From positions 26,773,462 to 26,837,461 of the forward strand of contig CM055113.1 of NCBI GenBank assembly GCA_029204225.1: a stretch of DNA of 64,000 nt, in the 5' to 3' direction. Position 1 is the first letter of the stretch. Each line of letters starts with the position of its first letter. Below the pieces are notes generated by a model. The model searched no databases. It was given only the letters and a program-made list of their open reading frames with translations, and was not told the origin of the DNA. Shown one piece after another: positions 11,440 through 22,139 of this stretch. The stretch is from Diphasiastrum complanatum (Eukaryota > Streptophyta > Lycopodiopsida > Lycopodiales > Lycopodiaceae). Position numbers and translations under genes: made by a program.

Positions 11440-11925
11440 GCTCTGATAATACTCTTGAAGGCATTGTAGTGCCCTAGGTGTGGACCTAACAAACCTCTCA
11501 TGATCTTGTGAACCATTCGGTAGAAGGGGCTTTGAGAATAAGGAGAGTGGTGGATCTCTGATATTCCCTAATCTTTGACAACCACATGCTCCTATTACGC
11601 CCTCTTGTTCACTTTGGTGGATTCAAGACAGTGAAAAAATCCCTCCTAGTTTGTTTTACCCTATCCATTGCAGAGATTTTGGTGTGATATCACTTCTGTG
11701 CATGAGAGCATAAGAGAACCTGGTGTGATATTGCTTCTGTGCATAAGAGCACAAGAGAAGGGATGATGAGGAGGTATTATTGCATAGAGAAGCGATATGT
11801 ACGGATGATATATCACTTTTGTGCGTGCGTAGAAGACTAAGGTAGTGTGGGGGCTGAGGAGCATTGCACAAAAGCGGTATTGTGGGAGAAAATATTGCAA
11901 AAAAGTGGAAATGGCCTTGGGATTG
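11440..11925 (-). repeat. Probable gypsy-1 primer-binding site and 5' LTR portion
   Basis: The plus-strand GCTCTGATAATA at 11,440-11,451 is the reverse complement of a slightly altered initiator-Met tRNA binding site. The LTR would then run upward from TGAAGGCATTG at 11,456. The sequence is non-coding and contains an imperfect tandem pair (GGTGTGATATCACTTCTGTGCATGAGAGCATAAGAGAA type units near 11,689 and 11,719, about 30 bp apart). LARD-1 inserted at 11,925 and cuts the LTR. The outer end could not be located, and no 3' LTR copy is in the window, so this is a moderate-confidence call. Confidence 0.45.
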
Positions 11926-13170
11926 TGTTGTAAAGCTACCTTTACAAGCTTTACTTGCGGCGCCATCGGCGCCAGCTATGTCCCCGGCGCCAGCAGCGCC
12001 CCTGCTGCTCTCGGCGCCAACGGCGCCGGCGCCGCTCCCGATGCCACTGTGACCAGAATCCAGCCGGCGCCAAGTTCCTATGGCTGAAAATCTTTGATCG
12101 GTTCTAGCGAAGTCCAGAGAGCTCAGATCGATGTGCAATCACCTCACACGATCTAGGCATGATTAAAGGAAGCCTGGGGATCAATAAAATCTAGAGAGAG
12201 AAAATGACTATCTAGAAAGAGAAAATCCTAGAGAGAGAAAAACGTGCTTTACCAGCTTGGGTAGAGTGCTTGGTATGAGGGGGGGTGCCGAATCACACCA
12301 CTACTATAGGGGAGTGCGGGTTGCGACTCAGGGCGAGCTCCAACCAAGTCTCAGCCTCCCTTGCTGGAATGTTGTCATGGCTCTCGCCTTGGCATGCTAG
12401 CGCCCCGGAGACTAGGGTCGGTCACACACTTGAAATGTAACCTTCTCAGATTTATCAATAAAGTGGGATTTTCCTCAAACTGACTCTGATTACCTTCTGG
12501 GTTTCAGTGTTCGGTAAAAGCGCCAGTTGTAAGGCCGCTTTCAAAATTTTTAACTTGGCACATAGCTGAGGGTCGTATCCCGGGACGCCAACGGTATGCC
12601 GTCGGGACCATTCGGTCCGTGGCGCCAGCGGTATGCTGTCGGGACCATTTGGTCCAGGAACTGGTTGTTTCCATATCTATCGCGGCTTGTGATTCTGAGT
12701 GTTCCTTGCATGAACGTGAATGGGTTAAGCTCTTGGGGAACGGGCTCTAACCTGTCGGCTGAGTTGGATGGCTTGCTTGGGTGGATGTTACCTGTTTATG
12801 GCTGTCCAGTCTGGTGTGGTGCCAGGTTGGCTTCCAGCGCTCGTGACGAAGCTTTCAGTTGGTTAAGTCTGATGTAAGTCAGACCGCTTGCTTGGAATGG
12901 ATGTTACTCGTTTGTAACGAAGCTTCGAGTTGGTCAAGTTTGATGTATGTCGGGCGGCTTGCTTGGAGGGAAGTCACCCACATCGGGACCCCCGATCTGG
13001 CATGGCGCCGGGTTGGATCTCAATGTTGGTCCTCGGAACTTCAAGTTGGTTAAGTCTGATCGTTGTTGGCGAGTTGGCTGCTTGTATGTCAAGTGGGTTC
13101 GGATGGCAAGAGTTGAAGGCTGGGAAGCTAAGTCGTGGTTCCCGGCTCCCTTTGGGATGCTTGTGCTACA
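11926..13170 (+). repeat. LARD-1 5' LTR
   Basis: The LTR starts TGTTGTAAAGC and ends TGTGCTACA. It is unusually GC-rich near its start, with seven GGCGCC hexamers between 11,957 and 12,073 and more at 12,620 and 13,000. AATAAA lies at about 12,464 and could serve polyadenylation. Two tandem units of about 71 bp (AAGCTT..AGTTGG..AAGT.TGATGTA..GCTTGCTTGGA) occupy about 12,849-12,990. It is ten bases longer than the 3' copy: a nine-base insertion (ACCTTTACA-like) near 11,938 and one extra G in a G-run near 12,285. The GC-rich open frames inside are not genes. Confidence 0.92.
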
Positions 13171-13172
13171 TG

Positions 13173-13184
13173 TGGTATCAGAGC
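13173..13184 (+). promoter_or_regulatory. LARD-1 primer-binding site
   Basis: TGGTATCAGAGC, complementary to initiator tRNA-Met, lies two bases after the 5' LTR. It proves that LARD-1 is a retroelement replicating by reverse transcription and fixes its plus orientation. Confidence 0.93.
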
Positions 13185-15745
13185 CGACTGGCCGGTCAGC
13201 TATGCGGATCTCACGGAAATGGCCACGGTTTGGGGTTCATCAAGACAACTGTTGTGCAAGGTGCTGCCCACAGTGTAAGCACGGGTGCGTCCACGGTCGG
13301 GGTGGTCGGCAGAACGGGGGACTTGATGAGTCAAGGTGCTGCCCTTGAGGTGTAAGCATGGTCAGTTCTCGCGGTTCGGGCCTGGCGTTGTCTGCACGTA
13401 GGACGGATGAGGCAAAGTGCTGCCTAGGGAGGTGAAAGCACGGTCTGAACCTTGTGGGGTGCGGGGCGACATATTCGAACTGTACGGGTTAACCATTGAT
13501 ACAGAGATGCTGCTCGAATTCGGGTGTAAAGCACGGGTGGTTAGCTGCAGGTGCGGGATAGCTGCCGATCGTTTAGCTATAAGGGCTATCGACCAAAAAG
13601 TGGTGGGGCGTGACTGAGGCAATGTGCTGCTTAATGGTGAAAGCACGGATGGTTGGAGGGGTGTCCTATGTGGGCTGATTCCGTGATCGATTTGTATGGG
13701 CGCGGCCAGGCAAAGGTCCGTTGGCAGGACCATCTCAAAGGGGGACCTTGTCTTTGTTACTTGTTAGTAAACCTACCTGAGTGTCTTACTTGTACGTATT
13801 CGTGGTGAGTCTTAGTACTCGTGCTTTGCCTGGTTTGCATGATTGCTTGTGATACAAGGAGCTGATGGCTCGAGAAGGAACCTTTTCTTTTGAAGGCTGA
13901 TACCATCAAACAAAGAGGACTACAGAATCTGTGGGGCGGATTTGCAGTTCAAGTACTCACACGTGAACGACAACGAAACGACTCAATGTTTGCAAAGGAT
14001 GGATGGCTAGCCTGTTTCTTGGGTTAGTTTCATTTGCGACAACGCCCACCAGACGCAAGCAGGAAGTCAAAAGTTGGAAAGGGCCATTTCAGGGGAGATC
14101 TTCTATGGAGCAGTTGGTCTTCATTTTGGGACGGCCACCTTCGGAACTGAAACTCACTGAGCATGGGCGATATCCAAAATCTGTGCGGCAGATTTGCAGT
14201 TCAAGTACTCGCACGTGAACGACAACGAAATGACTCAATGTTTGCAAAGGATGGATGACTAGCCTGTTTCTTGGGTTAGTTTTATTTGCGACAACGCCCA
14301 CCAGACGGAAGCAGGAAGTCAAAAGTTGGAAAGGGCCATTTCAGGGGAGATCTTCTATAGCAATTGGTCTTCATTTTGGGACGGCCACCTTCGGAACTGA
14401 AACTCACTGAGCATGGGTGATATCCAGTATCAGTTGGGTTTTTCCTCAAAGGGGAAAAGACTAGGATCCTCTTCAGAGATCGGCAACAAGTTGGATCGAG
14501 CCATAATCCTAGCATATGGGAAGCAAAGTGTTGGAAAGGCTTTTGTCCGAAGAACTCTACTCTAAAGTCCGATCAGCTGATTTATTAAGTGGAGGGGAAC
14601 TATCACACACACCTCTCTCTTGGGGCAAATTTTGAATTAAAGTTGATCAAAATGGGGGCAAATTCAAGGTGACCTAGCCATACTCACACGAGGAGACTGG
14701 CGAACTTTGGACCTAATAAGTTGACAAGTTTTTGTTGTGGAAAGGAAAGTTTGTTATAGGCTTTCTCTGGACCAGCAATGATGAGGAAACATATGAGTAC
14801 GCTGGCTTGTGTTACGTGTAAGGCAGCTGATCAATGAAGGAACTGAGAAAGTTGAGTCTTGCATGAGAGACTTGGTATTTCGAACGGACGCTAAGGGACA
14901 GTTCGCGTTGAGATCGGACTAGTGCAAACTCTGGGTGCATGTGTCTGATTCAAAGAGAGCTACTTGAAGCCAAGCTCGATGTACACTTCTTGTTTTGACT
15001 GTGAGGCAACTGACCAGTGATGGAATTGTGAAAGTCAAGTTTTGCGCGACGGACATGGTGCTTCAAACAAACGCGAAAAGATAGTTCGAATGCGGATCAA
15101 ACTGGTGCGATCCTTTGGCTTTCCACGAGGTCAATGGTTACATTTGGGCTGATTCAAAGAGCTACTTCAAGCTAAGTGAGAGGTGCATTGCGGAGTACTC
15201 AATCTTTGCCTACCTTAAAGAGCCAAGATGGAAAAGTATCAAGATCAGGCTGGGACAAGGAGAGAAATCAAGGTGCAGAAGCAACAAGGCACGAAGTGGA
15301 CCATAAAGTGTGCAATCAAACGATAAATCCTTCGGCTCAGGGAGCCTTGATACTTGTGCGGAACTGAACAAATCTGGAGCTCAAGGAGCTCAACACAAAG
15401 TGCATCAAGGACAAATCAGGAGCTCAAAGGAGCTCCAAAGTCGAAAGTCAGAAGCGACAGGGGCAAACATTTCAAAGAAAGGCCTCTGTCACCAGTTAAT
15501 AAGGTTCTCGGGTTTTACGAAAGTGATATCAAATCTACGCTTTTCCCAGACAAAGATATATTTTCAAGTTATGTAATTTTTCAGTACAAAAAGCTGAGCC
15601 TCCGACTTGTGGTGTGCCAGTTTCAATGTTAATAAAAAGTGGCCAGTAAATTCAGTACTGTGCCAAGTAGCTTAAATGTATAGTTATTTTAATTGGGAGA
15701 CACCTTTACTTTAATCTGACATCTGATGAGGACATCAGATTTTAT
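13185..15745 (+). other. LARD-1 non-coding interior with two repeat arrays
   Basis: No conserved protein domain is visible in any frame. From 13,261 to 13,646 there are five copies of a unit that begins GTGCTGCC and ends GTGTAAGCACGG; GTGCT and AGCAC can pair, giving small hairpins. From about 13,923 to 14,424 there are two tandem copies of a 252-bp unit containing GATTTGCAGTTCAAGTACTC and a CACGTG core. The rest (14,430-15,740) holds short quasi-repeats such as TCAAGGAGCTC at 15,376-15,430. The conserved structure without genes suggests RNA-level functions such as packaging, which is inference. Confidence 0.75.
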
Positions 15746-15759
15746 AAAGGTGGGGTGGA
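15746..15759 (+). promoter_or_regulatory. LARD-1 polypurine tract
   Basis: AAAGGTGGGGTGGA immediately precedes the 3' LTR and has the composition and position of a plus-strand primer tract. Confidence 0.85.
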
Positions 15760-16994
15760 TGTTGTAAAGCTAGCTTTACTTGCGGCGCCATCGGCGCCAG
15801 CTATGTCCCCGACGCCAGCAGCGCCCATGCTGCTCCCGGCGCCAACGGCGCCGGCGCCGCTCCCGGCGCCACTGTGACCAGAATCCAGCCGGCGCCAAGT
15901 TCCTATGGCTGAAAATCTTTGATCGGTTCTAGCGAAGTCCAGAGAGCTCAGATCGATGTGCAATCACCTCACACGATCTAGGCATGATTAAAGGAAGCCT
16001 GAGGATCAATAAAATCTAGAGAGAGAAAATGACTTTCTAGAAAGAGAAAATCCTAGAGAGAGAAAAACGTGCTTTACCAGCTTGGGTAGAGTGCTTGGTA
16101 TGAGGGGGGTGCCGAATCACACCAATACTATAGGGGAGTGCAGGTTGCGACTCAGGACGAGCTCCAACCAAGTCTCAGCCTCCCTTGCTGGAATGTTGTC
16201 ATGGCTCTCGCCTTGGCATGCTAGCGCCCCGGAGACTAGGGTCGGTCACACACTTGAAATGTAACCTTCTCAGATTTATCAATAAAGTGGGATTTTCTTC
16301 AAACTGACTCTGATTACCTTCTGGGTTTCAGTGTTCGGTAAAAGCGCCAGTTGTAAGGCCGCTTTCAAAATTTTTAACTTGGCACATAGCTGAGGGTCGT
16401 ATCCCGGGACGCCAACGGTATGCCGTCGGGACCATTCGGTCCGTGGCGCCAGCGGTATGCTGTCGGGACCATTTGGTCCAGGAACTGGTTGTTTCCATAT
16501 CTGTCGTGGCTTGTGATTCTGAGTGTTCCTTGCATGAACATGAATGGGTTAAGCTCTTGGGGAACGGGCTCTAACCTGTCGGCTGAGTTGGATGGCTTGC
16601 TTGGGTGGATGTTACCTGTTTATGGCTGTCCAGTCTGGCGTGGCGCCAGGTTGGCTTCCAGCGCTCGTGACGAAGCTTTCAGTTGGTTAAGTCTGATGTA
16701 AGTCAGATCGCTTGCTTGGAATGGATGTTACTCGTTTGTAACGAAGCTTCGAGTTGGTTAAGTTTGATGTATGTCGGGCGGCTTGCTTGGAGGGAAGTCA
16801 CCCACATCGGGACCCCCGATCTGGCATGGCGCCGGGTTGGATCTCAATGTTGGTCCTCGGAACTTCAAGTTGGTTAAGTCTGATCGTTGTTGGCGAGTTG
16901 GCTGCTTGTATGTCAAGTGGGTTCGGATGGCAAGAGTTGAAGGCTGGGAAGCTAAGTCGTGGTTCCCGGCTCCCTTTGGGATGCCTGTGCTACA
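15760..16994 (+). repeat. LARD-1 3' LTR
   Basis: This 1,235-bp copy starts TGTTGTAAAGC and ends TGTGCTACA. Besides the two indels noted for the 5' copy, it differs by scattered substitutions, many of them C to T or G to A, as expected from deamination at methylated cytosines in a GC-rich repeat. AATAAA is kept at about 16,282. Confidence 0.92.
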
Positions 16995-17600
16995 AATTGC
17001 TCGACTTATACCCTGGACCCTCACACGTGTGACTGTATGGATATTTGTACGACCACATGTGTGTAAATGTACGGCCCAATCAACTATGGGCATGTGGCAG
17101 AGTATGGACAAATCAATGTTGGACACGCGTCATAGGGCAGGATCACACGTGCGTAGAAACATCGATGAATCGAATTTGACAAATGTCACAATGATTGCTA
17201 ACTCACACGTGTGAACGAAAGCTATATAATGCATGATGCCCGATCATTTTTTTTTGTATTTTTTTTCTCGAATTTTGCAAATATTGCTTCTATGCACACT
17301 AGTCTTCCTTCTCTGAGAGCTTGCACAAATCAGATATTAGCCCCCTAGATTTGTACATATAGTTTATGTGGGACGATAGACTAACAAATTTTTGAGAAAG
17401 TTGTTTCTTGGGCACAAAACCCATATTTGCCACAAATGGCCTCCACATCCAATATGGACCACGAGAGGCCCTATCCACATTTCTGATAGAATTTGGAATA
17501 ACCCAAGATTTAGAGTACTTTATGTTCATTTTTCGCTCTTTTTTGCATGTATTCCACACTACACAATAGAATGGTAATGTATTTTATAATCACAATGCTA
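16995..17600. other. Unassigned segment with a cluster of ACACGTGTG palindromes
   Basis: No gene is seen. Four G-box-like sites occur in about 190 bp: TCACACGTGTGA near 17,021, CCACATGTGTG near 17,053, TCACACGTGCG near 17,142 and TCACACGTGTGA near 17,203. A TATATAA lies at 17,222 and a T-run at about 17,248-17,266. The arrangement looks like the U3 region of an LTR and could be the remaining part of the LTR that LARD-1 split, but no second copy is present. The stretch 17,300-17,580 has an open minus-strand frame of 86 codons without recognisable family features. Confidence 0.4.
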
Positions 17601-19312
17601 GATTTAGAGATATAGTCCATATGCCTGTTATTTTTATAGGTTCTTTTTTTTAATGCACTTTATTGACCTTGTCTATTACTTTCCACAATATAAGCAGAGA
17701 TTGGACAAGATGTACACTAGGCTCTTTGAGCAATTTAGAAATTCTACAATGTGTAATATTTGTAAAACAAATTGTCATTTTCTTGGACCAGGTTTGTGTT
17801 TTTATTGTTAGTTCAGATCCCCAAAGAGGTAGAGACATCAAATCCCGAATTTTAGAGTCCATCATCCTCCACTCTTGACCACTCCAGAAAAGATATTAGT
17901 CATTTTCTTATCGACACCCCTGATAAGGATATTGATTTCCTCAACGTGGATACAGACATAAAGTTCCTTTTTTGTGTACAGAGATGATCTCATTTGAACC
18001 CTTATCAAGCATGGTACATTGACTAGCAGTAAACAAAGCTCCATAGCCCTGATTAGTGATCTTGCTTATAGACAATAAATTTTTTGTTAATTTGGATACA
18101 TAGAGTACACTGCCTAACTGTCTAGTAATGCCATCTAGAAATTGAAGTCGAATAGAGCCTTGGCCTTCGACTTTGTGTGAGCTTGAGTCTCCAAAGAAAA
18201 TGTACTTTGATTATGTTGCCGTGAGGTTTGAGAATAGGTTCTTACATGGTGTCATCATGTGCTGTGAAGCACCTGAATCGAGATACCAGTCATAGGCATC
18301 TTTACTTTATTGATCTTTTACCATCAGCACCTTCTCATCTTTTTGGAAATTTCTGACAAAGTTAGAACCTCCTTCTTGGTACTGTTGCATCTTCTTCCTC
18401 GCTCCGTTGTGCCTGAGGATCCGAAAATCTTTGATGTCTTGATTAGATTTCTTGCAATATCTGCAAAAGAGTTTGGCCTTGGTAGGTTGTTGTTGTTTGT
18501 GTTGTTGTGGTTGTTGTGTTGAATTTTGTATGCTCCACCTTGGTCTTCTTATCCTTGAAATTCTTTTTCTTGGACTGCTGCTTGTTAAAGTACAGGGCCA
18601 TTGACTTGCTACTTGTTGTAAATAAGCTCTTTCTCCTAACTTCTTCCTATAATAGACTTGATGTCAGCTTCTGGAGTGATAGCGTAGAAGTATTGCTTAA
18701 AAGCAGCACTAGATTGTTGTAGGAGGGTGGAATATTGGTGAGAAGAGACATTTAGAGTCTTCTTCAGATGTAAGGGAACATATGTTAGCTAGTTGATTCA
18801 ACAACTGCTTGAATTCATTTAAATGATCACTGACTGAGGTGCCTTCACTCATTTTGAGAGTAAAGACCTTCTTTCTCAAGAAGAGACAAGTCGACACATC
18901 TGAAGTCTCATAGATACTTGTTAAGATATCCCATGCTTCTTTGGAGGTGGTACTATTTGATACATGAGCAATCTGAGTGTCTTTCAGATTCAAGGATACA
19001 ATTGCAAGAGCTTTGCCATCCTTTGCTTCCCATGTTGGGAGCAATTCTGGTTCTGCAGGTCGCTATCGAATCGTTTACGTATCTTTATAGTTCCTTTTCA
19101 ATCAGTATCATCCTCATTTTGAATTTTCACATGTGGAAACCATTTTCGTTAAACTTGTTGAAAAAGCAGATCTCTGAGGTTGAACCTTCCATGATGACTG
19201 ATGAACATAGATTGTACAAATCAGACATTAACTAGCTCTAAAATGTGAACGTATTAGATTCTTTGATACTAAAACTCTAGTAAATCCAAAACCATGTGCT
19301 CTGATACCACTA
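17600..19312 (-). pseudogene. Copia-H gag and protease remnant
   Basis: This is a degraded minus-strand Ty1-copia 5' half. The gag segment at 19,044-18,709 has the UBN2 pattern (AWDILTSIYE, LFLRKKVFTLKM, HLNEFKQLLNQL). A damaged CCHC-like stretch lies around 18,470-18,440. The protease motif with LDSGASQHM is at about 18,288-18,250, followed by a GAG-pre-integrase-like stretch (LYVSKLTKNLLSISKI) near 18,100-18,050. Stops and frameshifts are frequent, and nothing of integrase or RT is recognisable before the sequence loses similarity near 17,600. The element is therefore truncated at its 3' end. Confidence 0.75.
19298..19309 (-). promoter_or_regulatory. Copia-H primer-binding site
   Basis: The plus strand reads GCTCTGATACCA, the reverse complement of TGGTATCAGAGC. 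It lies three bases below the probable 5' LTR and in the right place relative to the minus-strand gag. Confidence 0.85.
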
Positions 19313-19849
19313 TGATGGGATTTGATCTACTGTTCTTCTTTGGTTGTAGCAGAAATGAAAGGTCGTCATCCCATCAGAGAAAAGACAATGATATAATAGA
19401 ATTTTGGATTACTTAGAGAATGGAATATGGATCAGTTCTGATTTGGTTAAAGTCAGTATAGGTGTCATAGACAACCGTAAAGAGAATGCAAATGATTAGG
19501 CATCTAAGAAAGTCATGATCTTCTCTGACAGAAAGAAATGTGAATCAATCAGGCATCAATGACTGCCATACATTTCTTCATTTAAGGAGTTATTGACAGT
19601 AGAGGAGAAAAGTAAGAGACATTTCAAGCATGAATACAACTGATGAGAACAATAGCAAATCTATATATTCAATGTTGTAATAACAACTATTAGATCACAA
19701 GACAATCGCACTGATAAGCGCATGATCCTACTTACAAAAGAAAATCAATTGTAATGGTTCTAAATACTTTTTAGCTCTCTGTATATGATCATTAGCTCTA
19801 AGGAGTCAACTACTAGAAGACCAATTTTGGTCGCTTGATCTCTATCTAC
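19313..19849 (-). repeat. Probable Copia-H 5' LTR
   Basis: On the plus strand the block runs from TGATGGG to TCTATCTACA, so it has TG...CA ends of about 537 bp adjacent to the primer site. It is A/T-rich and non-coding. The outer end is chosen because copia-G protein similarity begins a few bases later (from about 19,866). No 3' LTR partner was found, so the length is provisional. Confidence 0.55.
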
Positions 19850-19865
19850 ACATGAATTGATCAAT

Positions 19866-20798
19866 CAGGGTAATCATCCTTGATGGCATCTTCATCTTCA
19901 CCAACAACCAAAAGCAACTCGTTGGAGTCATGGTGGATTGATAGTGGGGCTAGCTCCACATAACCTTCAAGAAGATTTTTTTTCTTAACTCTACTTTATT
20001 TTAATGGTGCTCAAAAGTCCATATTTACATCAAGTAATGAAGAATGTAGAATAGAGGCCATTGGAGACATCCCTTTGTGTCTAAGATATTCCAAGAGAAT
20101 GGCTCTAGACAATGTTCTTTTTGTATCATCATCAATCACAAAAAAGATGCTAATTTTGGGATAGTATTAGTAGAAATGAAGTGACTTGTTTCTTATCTTT
20201 AAGATTCATGGTTTTTAGTACTTTGTATGACAAGACAATGAAATTCAATGCTTTCAAATCTACATTTGTTGTTGATAAAGCAAGTCCATTGGATAATTAT
20301 TTTTGTAATAATTTGAATAAAGTCATACAAGATGAAACATCATTTGTTTTGGAAATCTTTGTGTCCAAATGCTTTGTGCATCATCATTTCAATGTAAGGA
20401 CCAAAGATTATCCTACTTCAATGATAGGAATAATGGTAGTGTTTTTTTCTTCAAGTAGAGATTGTAGAATCTACATGTTTTCCACCAAAGAAGTTGATAA
20501 TGGTGGAAATGTGATGTTTCAAGGGTGGAAGATTTGTAGACTTGAAGAAGCACTTTCAAATCAACCCCTTATTCAAATCATTGATGGTTTGCAGTCAAAT
20601 CAAGTGGAGGAGCAAGCTCAAGACCCGAGGACTCCAAGAAAATTTTTGATTATCAAGATGGAGCCATCAAGGCTCAATCATATGGATCAAGCAAGGCAAG
20701 TTGTCTTTGGCAACTTTTTGTATGCACTTAATAGCTTAATTGCTGTATCTTCAAGTGCACAAAATGCCTTGGAATCCATGGCTTGGCATGATGTATAG
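19866..20798 (+). pseudogene. Copia-G, degraded copia with integrase core deleted
   Basis: The protease motif WWIDSG lies near 19,930, followed by pre-integrase-like sequence. A 205-codon open frame (20,181-20,798) then contains a scrambled version of the integrase C-terminal region (CFVHHHFNVRTKDYPTS, compare CFVNITLDDRTKEDPSS in Copia-2) and of the linker to RT (PSRL, QVV, NF). The integrase core and all of RT are missing. The frame stays open by chance or because decay is limited; it is not a functional protein. A related relic lies at 32,860-33,590 (Copia-E). Confidence 0.65.
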
Positions 20799-22127
20799 TT
20801 TTTGAAATTACATCTGAGTTGAATCCTATCAGTTTTTACTAGAAGAACTTATGGATGAGTTTACACCGCCCAATCATCCAAATGATGAGAACAAACCCTG
20901 TCGTCTTATATCTCAGGTAAATCAAGATCCTAGACCATCTAGGTGGAGACCCAATCAGTCTGAAAATTCTGATGATCAACCTGATCACAATGCTCATCAT
21001 ACTACTCGATCCGATAAACGAACACCCCGACTGAAATTACAAAGTTCGACGGTAATGTGAACCTTTATAGATTTTTACAAGTCTTTGAGAATGCATGCGA
21101 AGTGTATGGAGAATACAATACAGAGATGCATGCATTTTGACACAAACTGAACGCAATAAAAAAATAGTATTTATTTAGAAGAGCAAGATCATATGCTAAT
21201 AAGGGCAAGACAATAGCAGATAGAAACCGTGCACTCTAAAATAGTCTATGAGTAACTGAGAATAAGACTGATAATAAACAACTCTGTTGATAAGCAATAG
21301 CGCAATAGCAACTCTAAAATAAACTCTAAAAGACTGAGCTAGAATGCTCAAGAGAGTTTAAGTTTAAAAACTTGATAGAGAGCTAACAACAATACTTTTT
21401 GATTGTGAACAATCTGCTTGATGAAAAGCATAGGAAGCATCATGTAATAACACTCAACTCTTTCACAATTCAAAATAACATTTTTAGATTATAATTGAGA
21501 TGTATAAACAGCTGATTTATACTAAGTAATTAGGTCGTCAAATGTGATTATAAGTTGGTTGGTGTTTGTTGGCATTCATCTAGTTCTTCTCAAAAGTTGC
21601 TTGTTGATAAGCGGCGACAATTGGCTGTAAACAGTCTGTCTGCATAAATGAACATAAACTGTCACTCTACAGAAATGAACGTAAATTACCACAGGCGATA
21701 GTGTCGCAAAAAGGTGAAAAATGTAATACTGTATTTTTACTCGTGATTTCTAACAAGCGAAAAATACGAAAAAGACGATACTGCATTTTTGCACATAATT
21801 TCTGACAGGCGAAAAATGCGAAAAAGATGACACTGCATTTTTACATGTAATTTCTCACTGACGAAAAATGCAAAAAAAATGACAAAAATACGAAGAAGAT
21901 GACATTGCATTTTTACACGAGATTCTTGACAGGCGACACTGTCGGGTTTGTGGAGATTGAAAATGTGACACTATTGTCAAACTCCGTGTATTTTTACAAA
22001 CTGTGTAAAAACACTTGTAATTCTACAGACTATATAAAGACACAAGAAAATCCGCAGAACTGGATAAACAACTAGATGAAGAATAAAAATCGATTAGTCG
22101 ATTAGTAGGAAAGAGAATAATCCAACA
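20799..22127 (-). repeat. Probable Copia-B 3' LTR region with a 52-bp minisatellite
   Basis: On the minus strand a purine tract (TTAAGGGAGAG) lies after the RNase H frame, followed by TGTTGGATTATTC at 22,127, the usual start of a copia LTR. The LTR continues toward lower coordinates; its end is not fixed and could be near 21,060. Between 21,715 and 21,945 there are four imperfect units, two of exactly 52 bp, built on GAAAAATGCGAAAAAGATGACACTGCATTTTTACA-type sequence. No gene is seen in 20,860-22,130; a 69-codon plus frame at 20,851 has no family signature. Confidence 0.5.
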
Positions 22128-22139
22128 CTCTCCCTTAAT

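Larger units (their letters stand above)
11926..16994 (+). mobile_element. LARD-1: large LTR element without recognisable coding capacity
   Basis: Two direct repeats of 1,245 and 1,235 bp enclose 2.6 kb with no gag, protease, integrase or RT motif. The orientation is set by a TGGTATCAGAGC primer site after the left repeat and the purine tract AAAGGTGGGGTGGA before the right one. The flanks are GATTG (11,921-11,925) and AATTG (16,995-16,999), four of five bases identical, consistent with an ageing 5-bp duplication. Long LTRs with a non-coding interior fit the LARD class, which depends on proteins of an autonomous partner. The partner is not evident in the window. It inserted into the putative gypsy-1 LTR. 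Confidence 0.9.

Noticed and set aside
11656-13355. Overlapping GC-rich open frames in the LARD-1 LTR
   Set aside because: They lie in the LTR, are duplicated in the other LTR, and are open because of GC-rich composition; no domain.
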